Below, piece after piece: positions 8,378-17,182 of a stretch of DNA of 50,151 bases (position 1 is the stretch's first letter; each line of letters starts with the position of its first letter). The translations under genes were made by a program, and so were the position numbers. The stretch is from an uncultured Mycobacteriales bacterium (GTDB lineage: Bacteria; Actinomycetota; Actinomycetes; Mycobacteriales; CADCTP01), in contig CADCTP010000001.1 in assembly GCA_902805565.1 (NCBI GenBank), positions 1 through 50,151 of the forward strand, written 5' to 3'. Under the pieces are notes generated by a model that saw only the letters and a program-made list of their open reading frames with translations, did not search any database and was not told the origin of the DNA.

Positions 8378-9294
8378 TGGCCACCACGACGTCGCCCGCG
8401 CCCGCCGCCGCCGAGGTCCCCGCCGCGCCGGCCCGGTCCGCCGGCCGCCGCGGCGGCTGGTTCCGCCGGGTCGGCTGGCGCCACCTGGTCGGCGTGCTCG
8501 CGCTGGCCTTCTCGCTGTTCCCGATCCTGTTCGTGGTCTCCGCCGCGCTCAACCCGCTCGGCACGCTCAGCTCCTCGGAGCTGATCCCGAGCGGGGCCGG
8601 GACGGAGAACTTCCGGCGGCTGTTCAGCGACACGTCGTTCGGGACGTGGTTCCTCAACAGCATGATCATCGGGCTGCTGGCGGCGGGCCTGTCGATGTTC
8701 CTGTCCGCGACGGCGGCGTACGCGTTCTCCCGCTACCGGTTCCGCGGCCGGCGGCCGGGCCTGCTCGGCATCCTGCTGGTGCAGATGTTCCCGCAGTTCC
8801 TGGCGATCGTCGCGCTCTACCTGATGTTCTCCACGGTCAGCGACATCTGGCCGGCGATCGGCTTCAACACCCGCTGGGGCATCCTGCTGCTCTACCTCGG
8901 CGGCGCCCTCGGCGTGAACACCTGGCTGATGAAGGGCTTCTTCGACACCATCCCGACCGAGCTCGACGAGTCGGCGAAGGTCGACGGGGCCAGCCACACG
9001 CAGATCTTCTTCGGCATCATCCTGCCGCTGGTCGCGCCGATCCTCGCCGTCACCGGGCTGCTCGGCTTCATCGCCTCGGTCAACGAGTTCCTCATCGCCA
9101 GCGTCTTCCTCACCGACGACCCGTCCAAGACCGCGGCCGTCGGCCTGTACGGCCTGGTCTCGGCCGAGCGGAACAACAACTTCGGCGTGTTCGCGGCCGG
9201 CTCCCTGCTGCTGGCCGTGCCGACCGTGCTGCTGTTCCAGTTCCTGCAGCGCTACATCGTCGGCGGGCTGACCGCCGGTGCGGTCAAGGGCTGA
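8377..9294 (+). CDS. malG: Maltose-type ABC transporter permease MalG
   Basis: Second permease of the importer, 305 residues with six predicted membrane segments. The cytoplasmic N-terminus is Ala/Pro-rich. The EAA loop reads ELDESAKVDGASHTQIFFGIILP (about residue 204), and the C-terminus ends GGLTAGAVKG, close to the GGLTxGAVKG tail common in MalG. The start ATG shares its A with the TGA of malF, so translation is coupled. The next gene, an ABC ATPase, begins 31 bp downstream but has its own likely promoter. Confidence 0.92.
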   Translation: MATTTSPAPAAAEVPAAPARSAGRRGGWFRRVGWRHLVGVLALAFSLFPILFVVSAALNPLGTLSSSELIPSGAGTENFRRLFSDTSFGTWFLNSMIIGLLAAGLSMFLSATAAYAFSRYRFRGRRPGLLGILLVQMFPQFLAIVALYLMFSTVSDIWPAIGFNTRWGILLLYLGGALGVNTWLMKGFFDTIPTELDESAKVDGASHTQIFFGIILPLVAPILAVTGLLGFIASVNEFLIASVFLTDDPSKTAAVGLYGLVSAERNNNFGVFAAGSLLLAVPTVLLFQFLQRYIVGGLTAGAVKG

Positions 9295-9313
9295 ACCGTC
9301 CCGTCCCGGCGGG

Positions 9314-9319
9314 GATAGT
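9314..9319 (+). promoter_or_regulatory. -10 hexamer of a leaderless start
   Basis: GATAGT ends 6 nt before the ATG of the ABC ATPase at 9326. The GGAGG at 9319-9323 is too close to the start (about 2 nt) to act as a ribosome-binding site. Confidence 0.45.
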
Positions 9320-9325
9320 GGAGGC

Positions 9326-10486
9326 ATGGCGGGGGAGACCGGGGTCCGGCAGGTCACCGTGCGGCGCGGCGACACGGTCGCGCTGCGCGGGCTGACCCTG
9401 CTGGCCCCGCCGGGCGAGTTGCTGGTCGTGCTGGGCGCCTCCGGCAGCGGCAAGTCCACGCTGCTGCGGGCGGTGGCCGGGCTGCTGCCGGTGGAGTCGG
9501 GGTCCGTGCTGGTCGACGGCCGGGACGTGACCCGGGAGCCGCCGGGGGACCGCCGGGTGTCGATGGTGTTCGAGGACGGCGCGCTGGTGCCGTTCCTGGA
9601 CGTCGCGGACAACCTGGCCTGGGGGCTGCGCGCGCGTCGGGTGCCCGGGCCGGAGGCGGCCCGCCGGGTCGCCGGCCGGGCCGGGGAGTTCCGGCTGACC
9701 CGGCTGCTGCGGCGCCGCCCGGGGCAGCTGTCGGAGGGCGAGCGCGGGCTGGTCGGGATCGGCCGGGCGCTGGTGCAGACGCCGGCGGCGTTCCTGCTGG
9801 ACGAGCCGCTGGCGCACCTGGACGCGGCCGAGCGGATCCGGGTCCGGCGCCGGATCGTCGAGGTGGTCCGCTCGCTGGAGGTCACCACCCTCTACGTCAC
9901 GCACGACCAGACCGAGGCGCTCGCCGTCGCCGACCGGGTGGCGCTGCTGCACGAGGGCGCGCTGGTGCAGCTCGGCCGGCCCACCGAGCTCTACCAGCGG
10001 CCGGTGTCGGTGCTGGCCGCGGTGTCGGTCGGCTTCCCGACCATCGGGCTGCTGCCGGCCCGGCTGGTCGGCTCCGGCGCCCTGACCGGCTACCAGGTCG
10101 GCCCGCGGACCCTGCCGCTGTGGGGGCCGGGGCCGGCGCTGCCGCCCGGCGAGCTGGTGCTGGGCGTCCGGCCCGAGGACGTGCACCGCGGGCCGTGGCC
10201 GGACGCCGTCGAGCTGGAGGCGGTGGTGACCGCCGTCGAGTACACCGGCCGCAACCAGGCGGTCACCCTCGCGGTCGGCGCCGGCCCGGTGGCCGCCCCG
10301 GGCGCCGCCCTGGCCGCCGCCGGCGGCGCCACCCTGCGCGCGCTGTTCCCGGCCGGCGACCCGGTCCGGCCCGGCGACGCCGTCCGGGTCTCCGTCGACG
10401 CCCGCCGCGCGCACGTCTTCGACCCGGCCACCGGCGCCGCGCTGCACCACCCGGGCGACGGCCCGCCCCCGCCCCCGGCGCCCTGA
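9326..10486 (+). CDS. ABC transporter ATP-binding protein, MalK/UgpC-like with altered Q-loop and signature
   Basis: The 386-residue ATPase has Walker A GASGSGKST (about residue 42), Walker B FLLDEP, D-loop LAHLDA, H-loop YVTHDQTEAL and a C-terminal MalK-type OB/TOBE region (GVRPEDVHRG). Two motifs differ from the family. The Q-loop reads VSMVFEDGALVP, with Glu where Gln is expected. The signature reads LSEGERG instead of LSGGQRQ. The gene follows malG by 31 bp and so may energise MalFG, but a nearby leaderless -10 suggests separate transcription. LSxGx variants can work; the missing Gln is the stronger oddity. Confidence 0.85.
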   Translation: MAGETGVRQVTVRRGDTVALRGLTLLAPPGELLVVLGASGSGKSTLLRAVAGLLPVESGSVLVDGRDVTREPPGDRRVSMVFEDGALVPFLDVADNLAWGLRARRVPGPEAARRVAGRAGEFRLTRLLRRRPGQLSEGERGLVGIGRALVQTPAAFLLDEPLAHLDAAERIRVRRRIVEVVRSLEVTTLYVTHDQTEALAVADRVALLHEGALVQLGRPTELYQRPVSVLAAVSVGFPTIGLLPARLVGSGALTGYQVGPRTLPLWGPGPALPPGELVLGVRPEDVHRGPWPDAVELEAVVTAVEYTGRNQAVTLAVGAGPVAAPGAALAAAGGATLRALFPAGDPVRPGDAVRVSVDARRAHVFDPATGAALHHPGDGPPPPPAP

Positions 10487-10507
10487 CCGCCGGGGTCCGC
10501 CGGGGTC

Positions 10508-11119
10508 CTAGGGGTCCAGGGTGCTGTGCAGGGCCGTGAGCTGGGCGGTCAGGGCGTGGGTGTACTCGTCCAGCCAGGTCTGGGTGCGGCGCAGCTCGGC
10601 CGTGGTGGCCTCCGGCTGCTCGGCGTACGCGGCGCGGAAGGCCGTCACCAGCTCCTCGTAGCCGATCCGGGCGCTGACCTCGGCGTGCACGAGCAGCTCG
10701 CGGGCCTCGTCGGCCGGCGCCACCGGCGCGTCCGGCGCCCGCCAGACCCCGCCGGTGAGCAGGTCCGCGTACAGCTCGGCGGTGGCGGTGAGCGCGTCCA
10801 GCCGGGGCCTGGTCTGGCTGGGCAGGTCGCCGGCGGACGGCGGCGGCCGGCGGCTGCTGCCCACCGGCACCTGGTCCACGTCGGTGCCGTGGCTGCGGTA
10901 GAAGGTGCGCAGCCGGTCGACCTCGGCCCGCAGTGCCCGCCGTTCGGCCTCCTCGGCCTCCAGCTGGGCGGCCAGCCGGCGCAGGAAGGCGCCCACTTCC
11001 TCCTCCGAGAAGCCCCGCCAGGCCATCGGCGACTGGCCGAAGCGGGCGGTCCTGACGTCCTCGGCCGTGAGGGGCCGACCGGCGTCCTGGCCGGCTCGCA
11101 GCTTGCGGAGAGCTCGCAC
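10508..11119 (-). CDS. DivIVA-domain protein
   Basis: Product of 203 residues. Residues about 16-60 match the DivIVA/GpsB pattern: LTAEDVRTARF, then RGFSEEEVGAFLRRLAAQLE leading into a coiled coil (about 45-75). DivIVA-domain proteins sense membrane curvature or recruit polar growth factors. The C-terminal part (about 95-203) is helical and not recognised. GTG 11119 has a very good GGAGGAGG seven bases upstream. It is convergent with the ABC ATPase gene, and GGGGTCC repeats occupy the gap. Confidence 0.75.
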   Translation of the reverse strand: MRALRKLRAGQDAGRPLTAEDVRTARFGQSPMAWRGFSEEEVGAFLRRLAAQLEAEEAERRALRAEVDRLRTFYRSHGTDVDQVPVGSSRRPPPSAGDLPSQTRPRLDALTATAELYADLLTGGVWRAPDAPVAPADEARELLVHAEVSARIGYEELVTAFRAAYAEQPEATTAELRRTQTWLDEYTHALTAQLTALHSTLDP

Positions 11120-11223
11120 GGTTCCTCCTCCGCCGGAGGCTAGGTGAGGTGTTGACCAGCGTGAAGGTACCGTGGGGATTCCGAAAGACCCACATCACAG
11201 CTGTGTGGCCGGACCTGGACCGG

Positions 11224-11229
11224 TACCGT
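11224..11229 (+). promoter_or_regulatory. -10 hexamer of a leaderless start
   Basis: TACCGT ends 6 nt before the GTG at 11236. It supports that start over the longer in-frame alternatives. Confidence 0.5.
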
Positions 11230-11235
11230 CCTCTG

Positions 11236-12390
11236 GTGCTCCGCCCCCGTCCCGCCGCCCTGGCCGTCGCCGTCGCCCTCACCGCCGCCGGCTGTTCCGG
11301 CGGCCCGCAGGAGCCGGTGACCGGCGCCCGGCCGACCGCCTCGGCCTCCGGCGCCAGCAGCCTGGCCGGGGTGTGCCCGCAGACCGTGGTGATCCAGTCC
11401 AACTGGTGGCCGCAGGCCGAGGACGGCTCGATCTACCGGCTGCTCGGCGGCGAGCTCGACGTGGACGCCGGGCGCAAGCGGGTCACCGGCGCCCTGGTCG
11501 CCGAAGGCGTGGACACCGGCGTGCGGCTGGAGATCCGCTCCGGTGGCCCGGCGAACGGGTTCGTCCCGGCCGCGACCGTGCCCTTCACCGACGAGTCGGT
11601 GCTGCTGGCCACGGCGGACACCGACCAGGTCGCCCAGCTCGCCGCCACCCGGCGGGTCAAGGCGGTGGTCGCGCCGCTGGAGAAGTCCCCGGTCGTGCTG
11701 ATGTTCGACCCGGCCCGGCACCGGTTCCGCACGGTCGCCGACATCGGCCGGACCGACCTGCGGGTGCTGTATTTCCAGGGCGCGACGTACATGGACTACC
11801 TCGTCGGCTCCGGCCAGCTGAAGCGGTCCCAGGTCGACGCCGGCTACACCGGCAACCCCGACCGCTGGGTCGCCGCCGGCGGGAACCTGGTCCAGCAGGG
11901 CTTCCTGACCAACGAGCCGTTCGCGTACGAGAACGAGCTGCCGGCCTGGAACAAGAAGGTGGCCTGGCTGCTCGTCGCCGACGCCGGCTACCCGGTCTAC
12001 CCGGAGACGCTGGTGGTCCGGGCCGACCGGGAGCAGCGGCACGCGCCCTGCCTGGAGAAGCTGGTGCCGGTCATCCAGCGCTCCGCGGCCGGCTACCTCG
12101 CCGACCCGGACGCGACCAACCAGCTGATCGTCCGGCTGACCCAGGACTTCGACGCCTACCCGTACTCGGCCGCCCGGGCGGCGTACGCGGCCAGGGTCAT
12201 GAAGGACAACGGCATCGTGGGCAACGGGACGAACGGCACCCTGGGCGACTTCGACACCGCCCGGGTGACGACGCTGCTCGAGGTGGTCGGGCCGGTGTTC
12301 GCGGCGGCGAAGCAGCCGCTGCCGGCCGGGCTGACCGCCGAGGACATCACGACCAACGCCTACGTCGACGCCTCGATCGGAGCCGGCTGA
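11236..12390 (+). CDS. Orphan ABC transporter substrate-binding lipoprotein (NMT1/SsuA-like)
   Basis: Lipoprotein of 384 residues: the signal peptide ends LTAAGC (Cys 20), then a Ser/Ala linker and a class II binding fold ([15 protein letters not shown] near residue 55) typical of nitrate, sulfonate and thiamin-precursor binding proteins. The start GTG 11236 gives a perfect signal peptide and has a -10 element 6 nt upstream; the 29-codon upstream extension was rejected. No permease or ATPase lies nearby. Its stop overlaps the ACC deaminase start by one base (TGATG), which points to uptake of the deaminase substrate or a related amino acid. That ligand is an inference. Confidence 0.8.
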   Translation: MLRPRPAALAVAVALTAAGCSGGPQEPVTGARPTASASGASSLAGVCPQTVVIQSNWWPQAEDGSIYRLLGGELDVDAGRKRVTGALVAEGVDTGVRLEIRSGGPANGFVPAATVPFTDESVLLATADTDQVAQLAATRRVKAVVAPLEKSPVVLMFDPARHRFRTVADIGRTDLRVLYFQGATYMDYLVGSGQLKRSQVDAGYTGNPDRWVAAGGNLVQQGFLTNEPFAYENELPAWNKKVAWLLVADAGYPVYPETLVVRADREQRHAPCLEKLVPVIQRSAAGYLADPDATNQLIVRLTQDFDAYPYSAARAAYAARVMKDNGIVGNGTNGTLGDFDTARVTTLLEVVGPVFAAAKQPLPAGLTAEDITTNAYVDASIGAG

Positions 12391-13403
12391 TGCCCGTGAT
12401 CGACACGTACGAGCGCTACCCGCTGCTGTTCGGCCCGTCCCCGGTGCACCGGCTGGACCGGCTCACCGCGCACCTGGGCGGGGCGGCGGTGTGGGCGAAG
12501 CGGGAGGACTGCAACTCCGGCATCGCCTACGGCGGCAACAAGACCCGCAAGCTGGAGTACCTGGTCGCCGACGCGCTGGCCACCGGGTGCGACACGCTGG
12601 TGTCGATCGGCGGCGTGCAGTCCAACCACACCCGCCAGGTCGCGGCGGTCGCCGCCCGGGTCGGCCTCGCCTGCGTGCTGGTCCAGGAGTCCTGGGTGGA
12701 CTGGCCGGACCCCGTCTACGACAAGGTCGGCAACATCCTGATCAGCCGGCTGGCCGGGGCGGACGTCCGGCTGGTGAAGGCCGGCTTCGGCATCGGGATC
12801 AAGGACAGCTGGGACGCGGCGCTGGCGTCGGTCCGGGCGGCCGGCGGCACCCCGTACCCGATCCCGGCCGGGGCGTCGGACCACCGGCTGGGCGGCCTCG
12901 GCTTCGCCTCCTGGGCGTACGAGCTGGCGGCGCAGGAGGACGCGCTCGGCGTGTTCTTCGACACCATCGTGGTCTGCTCGGTGACCGGCTCGACCCAGGC
13001 CGGGATGGTCGCCGGGTTCGCCGCCCGGGAGGCCGCCGGGGCCCGGCCGCGGCGGGTGCTGGGCATCGACGCGTCGGCGCGGCCCGCGGAGACCCGGGAC
13101 CAGGTCGGCCGGATCGCCCGGGCCACCGCCGACCTGCTGGACGTCGGGGCCGAGCTGACGATCGAGCTCGACGAGCGCTACCACGCCGGTGTCTACGGCA
13201 TCCCGGACGAGTCCACACTGGACGCGATGCGGGTGGCGGCGCGGACCGAGGGCATGGTCACCGACCCGGTCTACGAGGGCAAGTCGATGGCCGCGACCAT
13301 CGACCTGGTGTCCCGCGGGGAGATCGACCGGGGCTCCACCGTGCTCTACGCACACCTCGGCGGGCAGCCGGCGCTGAACGGCTACAGCGCGCTGTTCTCC
13401 TGA
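12390..13403 (+). CDS. acdS: 1-aminocyclopropane-1-carboxylate (ACC) deaminase
   Basis: PLP enzyme that opens ACC, the plant ethylene precursor, to 2-oxobutyrate and ammonia. It has 337 residues, the usual AcdS length. PLP Lys is in [11 protein letters not shown] (about residue 51), followed by [15 protein letters not shown]. Two residues separate AcdS from the related D-cysteine desulfhydrase, and both are of the AcdS type here: Glu in [10 protein letters not shown] and Leu in [11 protein letters not shown]. It is translationally coupled to the upstream binding lipoprotein. No Lrp- or GntR-type regulator gene is adjacent. Confidence 0.93.
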   Translation: MPVIDTYERYPLLFGPSPVHRLDRLTAHLGGAAVWAKREDCNSGIAYGGNKTRKLEYLVADALATGCDTLVSIGGVQSNHTRQVAAVAARVGLACVLVQESWVDWPDPVYDKVGNILISRLAGADVRLVKAGFGIGIKDSWDAALASVRAAGGTPYPIPAGASDHRLGGLGFASWAYELAAQEDALGVFFDTIVVCSVTGSTQAGMVAGFAAREAAGARPRRVLGIDASARPAETRDQVGRIARATADLLDVGAELTIELDERYHAGVYGIPDESTLDAMRVAARTEGMVTDPVYEGKSMAATIDLVSRGEIDRGSTVLYAHLGGQPALNGYSALFS

Positions 13404-13521
13404 ACCCGCAGGTGACGGCCAAGTTTCGGCTGTTCGCCCGCGGCGGAACCCGGTTGGCGAGTCGTTGCGAAGGGTCTTAACATTCGCGACGGACTTTCCG
13501 GGACCGCAAGAGGAGACCCAC

Positions 13522-15039
13522 GTGACCAGCTCGCCCGACACGGGTGCGACAGCACGATCGGAGGTGACGGAGCCGGACCCGAAGCGCTGGCTCGCCCTCG
13601 CCGTGATCGCCGCCACCCAGCTCATGGTGGTGCTCGACGCGTCCATCGTGAACATCGCCCTGCCCTCCGCCCAGGCCGACCTGGGCATCAGCGACGCGGA
13701 CCGCCAGTGGGTGGTCACGGCGTACACGCTCGCCTTCGGCGGCCTGCTGCTGCTCGGCGGCCGCATCGCCGACTACGTCGGCCGCAAGCGGGTGCTGATC
13801 ATCGGCCTGCTCGGCTTCGCCGTGGCCTCGGCGCTCGGCGGCATCGCCTCCAACCAGGAGCTGCTGTTCGCCGCCCGGGCGCTGCAGGGCGGGTTCGCCG
13901 CGCTGCTCGCCCCGGCCGCGCTGGCCCTGATCACCGTGACCTTCACCGAGCCGAAGGAGCGGGCCAAGGCGTTCGCCGTCTTCGGTGCCATCGCCGGCGG
14001 CGGCGCCGCGATCGGCCTGGTGCTCGGCGGGGTGCTCACCGAGTTCGCCTCCTGGCGCTGGTGCCTCGGCGTCAACGTGCCGATCGCGATCGCCGTCGTG
14101 CTGGCCGCGATCCCGTTCGTGCGGGAGAGCAAGGCCGCCGGCTCCACCAAGTACGACGTCCCCGGCGCCGTCCTGGTCACCGTCGGCCTGGTCGCCCTGG
14201 TCTACGGCTTCACCCAGGCCGCCGAGCCGGACGTCGGCTGGACCGCGGCGACCACGCTGGGCTTCCTCGGCGCGTCCGCGGTGCTGCTGGTCGCGTTCGT
14301 GCTGTGGGAGCGGCGCTCCGCGCACCCGCTGCTGCCGCTGCGGATCGCGCTGGACCGCAACCGCGGCGGCTCGTACATCGTCTTCGGGCTGGTCGGCGCG
14401 GCGCTGTTCGCGATGTTCCTGTTCCTGACGTACTACTTCCAGACCGTGCTCGGCTACAGCGCGCTGCGGTCCGGGTTCGCGTTCCTGCCGTTCAGCGGCG
14501 GCATCATCGTCGGCGCCGGCGTGGTCTCCCAGCTGCTGCCCCGGGTCGGCCCGAAGCCGCTGATGATCGGCGGCCTGGTCGCGGCCATCCTCGGCATGCT
14601 GTGGCTGACCCAGATCGACCTGGAGAGCACGTTCGTCAGCCACGTGCTGCCCGCGCAGATCCTGATCAGCGTGGGCATGGCCGGCGTCTTCGTGCCGGCC
14701 TCCTCGACCGCGCTGGTCGGCATCGACCCGCGCGACGCCGGGGTCGGCTCGGCACTGCTCAACACCACCCAGCAGATCGGTGGCTCGCTCGGCACCGCCC
14801 TGCTCAACACGGTGTACGCCTCCGCGGTGACCGGCTACCTCGCCGCCAACCTCGACCCGACCAACCCGGCCGACCGGATCGTGCAGCTGGAGTCGCTCCT
14901 GCAGGGCTACCAGGTCTCCTACTTCTGGGGCACCGGCATGCTCGTCGCCGCACTGGTCGCGGCCGTGGTGATGATCAACGCCAAGAAGGACGACATCCCG
15001 GCCGGGGACGGCGGCACCGCCGCCGTCCACGCGGGCTGA
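13522..15039 (+). CDS. MFS drug:H+ antiporter, DHA2 family (14 membrane segments)
   Basis: Multidrug or metabolite exporter of 505 residues. The first helix carries QLMVVLDASIVNIALPSAQ, the DHA2 motif D1. The 2-3 loop holds motif A (GGRIADYVGRKRVLI), and GGGAAIGLVLGGVLTE is the antiporter motif C. Hydrophobic segments continue to about residue 480, consistent with 14 helices. GTG 13522 has AAGAGGAGA seven bases upstream and was preferred to an upstream frame without a binding site. No TetR or MarR gene is adjacent. A GC-rich hairpin follows. Confidence 0.9.
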   Translation: MTSSPDTGATARSEVTEPDPKRWLALAVIAATQLMVVLDASIVNIALPSAQADLGISDADRQWVVTAYTLAFGGLLLLGGRIADYVGRKRVLIIGLLGFAVASALGGIASNQELLFAARALQGGFAALLAPAALALITVTFTEPKERAKAFAVFGAIAGGGAAIGLVLGGVLTEFASWRWCLGVNVPIAIAVVLAAIPFVRESKAAGSTKYDVPGAVLVTVGLVALVYGFTQAAEPDVGWTAATTLGFLGASAVLLVAFVLWERRSAHPLLPLRIALDRNRGGSYIVFGLVGAALFAMFLFLTYYFQTVLGYSALRSGFAFLPFSGGIIVGAGVVSQLLPRVGPKPLMIGGLVAAILGMLWLTQIDLESTFVSHVLPAQILISVGMAGVFVPASSTALVGIDPRDAGVGSALLNTTQQIGGSLGTALLNTVYASAVTGYLAANLDPTNPADRIVQLESLLQGYQVSYFWGTGMLVAALVAAVVMINAKKDDIPAGDGGTAAVHAG

Positions 15040-15052
15040 GCCAGGCCGTTCC

Positions 15053-15090
15053 GCGCGCGCCCCGTCCGGCTCCCCGGGCGGGGCGCGCGC
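15053..15090 (+). terminator. GC-rich hairpin terminator after the DHA2 gene
   Basis: A perfect 12-bp inverted repeat, GCGCGCGCCCCG (15053-15064) with CGGGGCGCGCGC (15079-15090), and a 14-nt loop. There is no T-tract, as is common in actinobacterial terminators. Confidence 0.65.
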
Positions 15091-15108
15091 CGTCGTCCCG
15101 GCGGACAC

Positions 15109-15114
15109 TAGGGT
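15109..15114 (+). promoter_or_regulatory. -10 hexamer of a leaderless start
   Basis: TAGGGT ends 7 nt before the GTG of pta at 15122. Confidence 0.5.
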
Positions 15115-15121
15115 CCGGGGC

Positions 15122-17173
15122 GTGGCCAGGACCGTGTACGTCGCCGCGCTGGAGCCGGACACCGGGAAGTCGGTGGTGGCGCTCGGGGTGATGGAGGTGC
15201 TCGCCGGGCGTACCGACCGGGTCGGCTTCTTCCGCCCGATCGTCGCCGCCGGCACGGACCCGCTGGTGGAGCTGATGCGGACCCGGTACGGCGCGGTCGT
15301 CGAGCCGCAGGGCGTCCCGGTCGCGGAGGCCGGCCGGCTGTCGCCGGACGAGCTGGTCGGCCGGGTGGTGGAGCGGTTCCGGGAGCTGGAGCGGAGCTGC
15401 GACGCGGTGCTCTGCCTGGGCAGCGACTTCGCCGACGTGTCGACGGCGACCGAGTTCGCGCTGAACCTGCGGCTGGCCGACAACCTCGGCGCGTCCGTGC
15501 TGGCGGTCGTGGACGGGCGGCGGCCGTCGCCGGCCGACGTGGTGGCCGCCGTCCGGTACGCCCGCGACACCCTGGCCGCGGCCGGCGCCACCGTGGTCGG
15601 GATCGTCGCGAACCGGGTCGACCCGGCGGCGGTGGAGCAGGCGCGGGCCGCGCTGGCCGGCTCCGCGTACGTGCTGCCGTACGAGCCGGTCCTCACCGAG
15701 CCGACCGTCGCCGAGGTCGCCGCCGCCACCGGGGCCCGGGTCCTGGTCGGCGGGCCGGCCGAGCTGGACCGCGAGGTGCGGGCGGTCCTGGTCGCGGCGG
15801 CGACGCTGCCGACCGTGCTGGACCACCTGTCCGAGGGCGCGCTGGTGCTGACCCCGGGCGACCGGGCCGAGATCGTGCTCGGGATGCTGGCCGCGACCCT
15901 CTCGCCGAACGCGCCGCACGTCAGCGGCCTGCTGCTCACCACCGACGTGCTGCCGGACCCGCGGGTGCAGCGGATCCTGGACGGCCTGGCCCCGCACACC
16001 CCGGTGCTGGCGGTGCGGACCGACACCTTCGTCACCGCGCAGGCGGTCGGCCGGGTGCAGGGGAAGCTGACCGGCCGCAAGATCCCGGCCGCGCTCGGCC
16101 TGGTGGAGCGGCACGTCGACGTGCCGGAGCTGGTGCGCCGGGTGGAGGTGACCCGCTCGACCCGGGTCACCCCGCAGATGTTCGAGTACGACCTGGTCGA
16201 GCGGGCCCGCGCCGACCGCCGGCACATCGTGCTGCCCGAGGGCACCGACGACCGGGTGCTGCGGGCGACGGAGATCGTGCTGCGCCGCGGGGTCGCCGCG
16301 GTCACCCTGCTCGGCCCGCCGGCCGAGGTCCGGGCCCGGGCGGCCGCGCTCGGCGTGGACGTGGCCGCGGCGGACGTGCTGGACCCGACCGCGGCCGGGT
16401 CGGCGGAGCTGCGGGAACGGTTCGCCGCGACGTACGCCGCGGCCCGCGTGCACAAGGGCGTCAGCCTCGACCAGGCCCGGGACGTCGTCACCGACGTGTC
16501 GTACTTCGGCACCCTGATGGTCCACGAGGGCCTGGCCGACGGGATGGTCTCCGGTGCCACCCACACCACCGCGCACACGATCCGCCCGGCGTTCGAGGTG
16601 GTCCGGACGGTGCCCGGGGTGACCACGGTGTCCAGCGTGTTCTTCATGTGCCTGGCCGACCGGGTGCTGGTCTACGGCGACTGCGCGATCATCCCGGAGC
16701 CGACCGCGGAGCAGCTGGCCGACATCGCGGTCTCCAGCGCGGCGACGGCGGCGCAGTTCGGGGTCCGGCCGCGGGTGGCGATGCTGTCGTACTCGACCGG
16801 CGAGTCCGGCACCGGCGCCGACGTCGACCGGGTCCGGGAGGCGACCCGGCTGGTCCGGGAGCGGGCGCCGGAGCTGCCGGTGGAGGGGCCGATCCAGTAC
16901 GACGCGGCGGTCGACGCCAGCGTCGCGGCGACCAAGCTGCCGGGCTCGGCGGTCGCCGGGCAGGCGACGGTCTTCGTCTTCCCCGACCTGTCCTCGGGCA
17001 ACAACACCTACAAGGCGGTCCAGCGCAGCGCGAACGCCGTCGCGGTCGGCCCGGTGCTGCAGGGCCTGCGCCGCCCGGTGAACGACCTGTCCCGCGGCTG
17101 CACGGTCCCCGACATCGTCAACACCGTCGCGATCACCGCGATCCAGGCCCAGGCCGTGCAACGCCCCGGCTGA
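15122..17173 (+). CDS. pta: Phosphate acetyltransferase, long form
   Basis: Converts acetyl-CoA and phosphate to acetyl phosphate. The 683-residue length fits the long three-domain form: an N-terminal P-loop domain related to dethiobiotin synthase (EPDTGKSVVALG, about residue 12), a DRTGG domain (about 215-330), and the catalytic PTA domain from about residue 360 (HIVLPEGTDDRVLRATEIVLRR, YSTGESGTGADVDRV, FPDLSSGNNTYKAVQR). ackA usually follows pta in actinobacteria; here the next gene is an unrelated peptidase on the other strand. The start is leaderless. It is separated from the upstream exporter by a terminator hairpin. Confidence 0.95.
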   Translation: MARTVYVAALEPDTGKSVVALGVMEVLAGRTDRVGFFRPIVAAGTDPLVELMRTRYGAVVEPQGVPVAEAGRLSPDELVGRVVERFRELERSCDAVLCLGSDFADVSTATEFALNLRLADNLGASVLAVVDGRRPSPADVVAAVRYARDTLAAAGATVVGIVANRVDPAAVEQARAALAGSAYVLPYEPVLTEPTVAEVAAATGARVLVGGPAELDREVRAVLVAAATLPTVLDHLSEGALVLTPGDRAEIVLGMLAATLSPNAPHVSGLLLTTDVLPDPRVQRILDGLAPHTPVLAVRTDTFVTAQAVGRVQGKLTGRKIPAALGLVERHVDVPELVRRVEVTRSTRVTPQMFEYDLVERARADRRHIVLPEGTDDRVLRATEIVLRRGVAAVTLLGPPAEVRARAAALGVDVAAADVLDPTAAGSAELRERFAATYAAARVHKGVSLDQARDVVTDVSYFGTLMVHEGLADGMVSGATHTTAHTIRPAFEVVRTVPGVTTVSSVFFMCLADRVLVYGDCAIIPEPTAEQLADIAVSSAATAAQFGVRPRVAMLSYSTGESGTGADVDRVREATRLVRERAPELPVEGPIQYDAAVDASVAATKLPGSAVAGQATVFVFPDLSSGNNTYKAVQRSANAVAVGPVLQGLRRPVNDLSRGCTVPDIVNTVAITAIQAQAVQRPG

Positions 17174-17182
17174 CCGGCGCGC

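Noticed and set aside
11149-11235. Longer N-terminus of the orphan binding lipoprotein
   Set aside because: It would bury the lipoprotein signal peptide 29 residues inside the protein, and the -10 box at 11224-11229 lies within it.
12390-13403. D-cysteine desulfhydrase instead of ACC deaminase
   Set aside because: The two discriminating positions are Glu (VYEGKS) and Leu (AHLGG), as in ACC deaminase; desulfhydrases have Thr at both.
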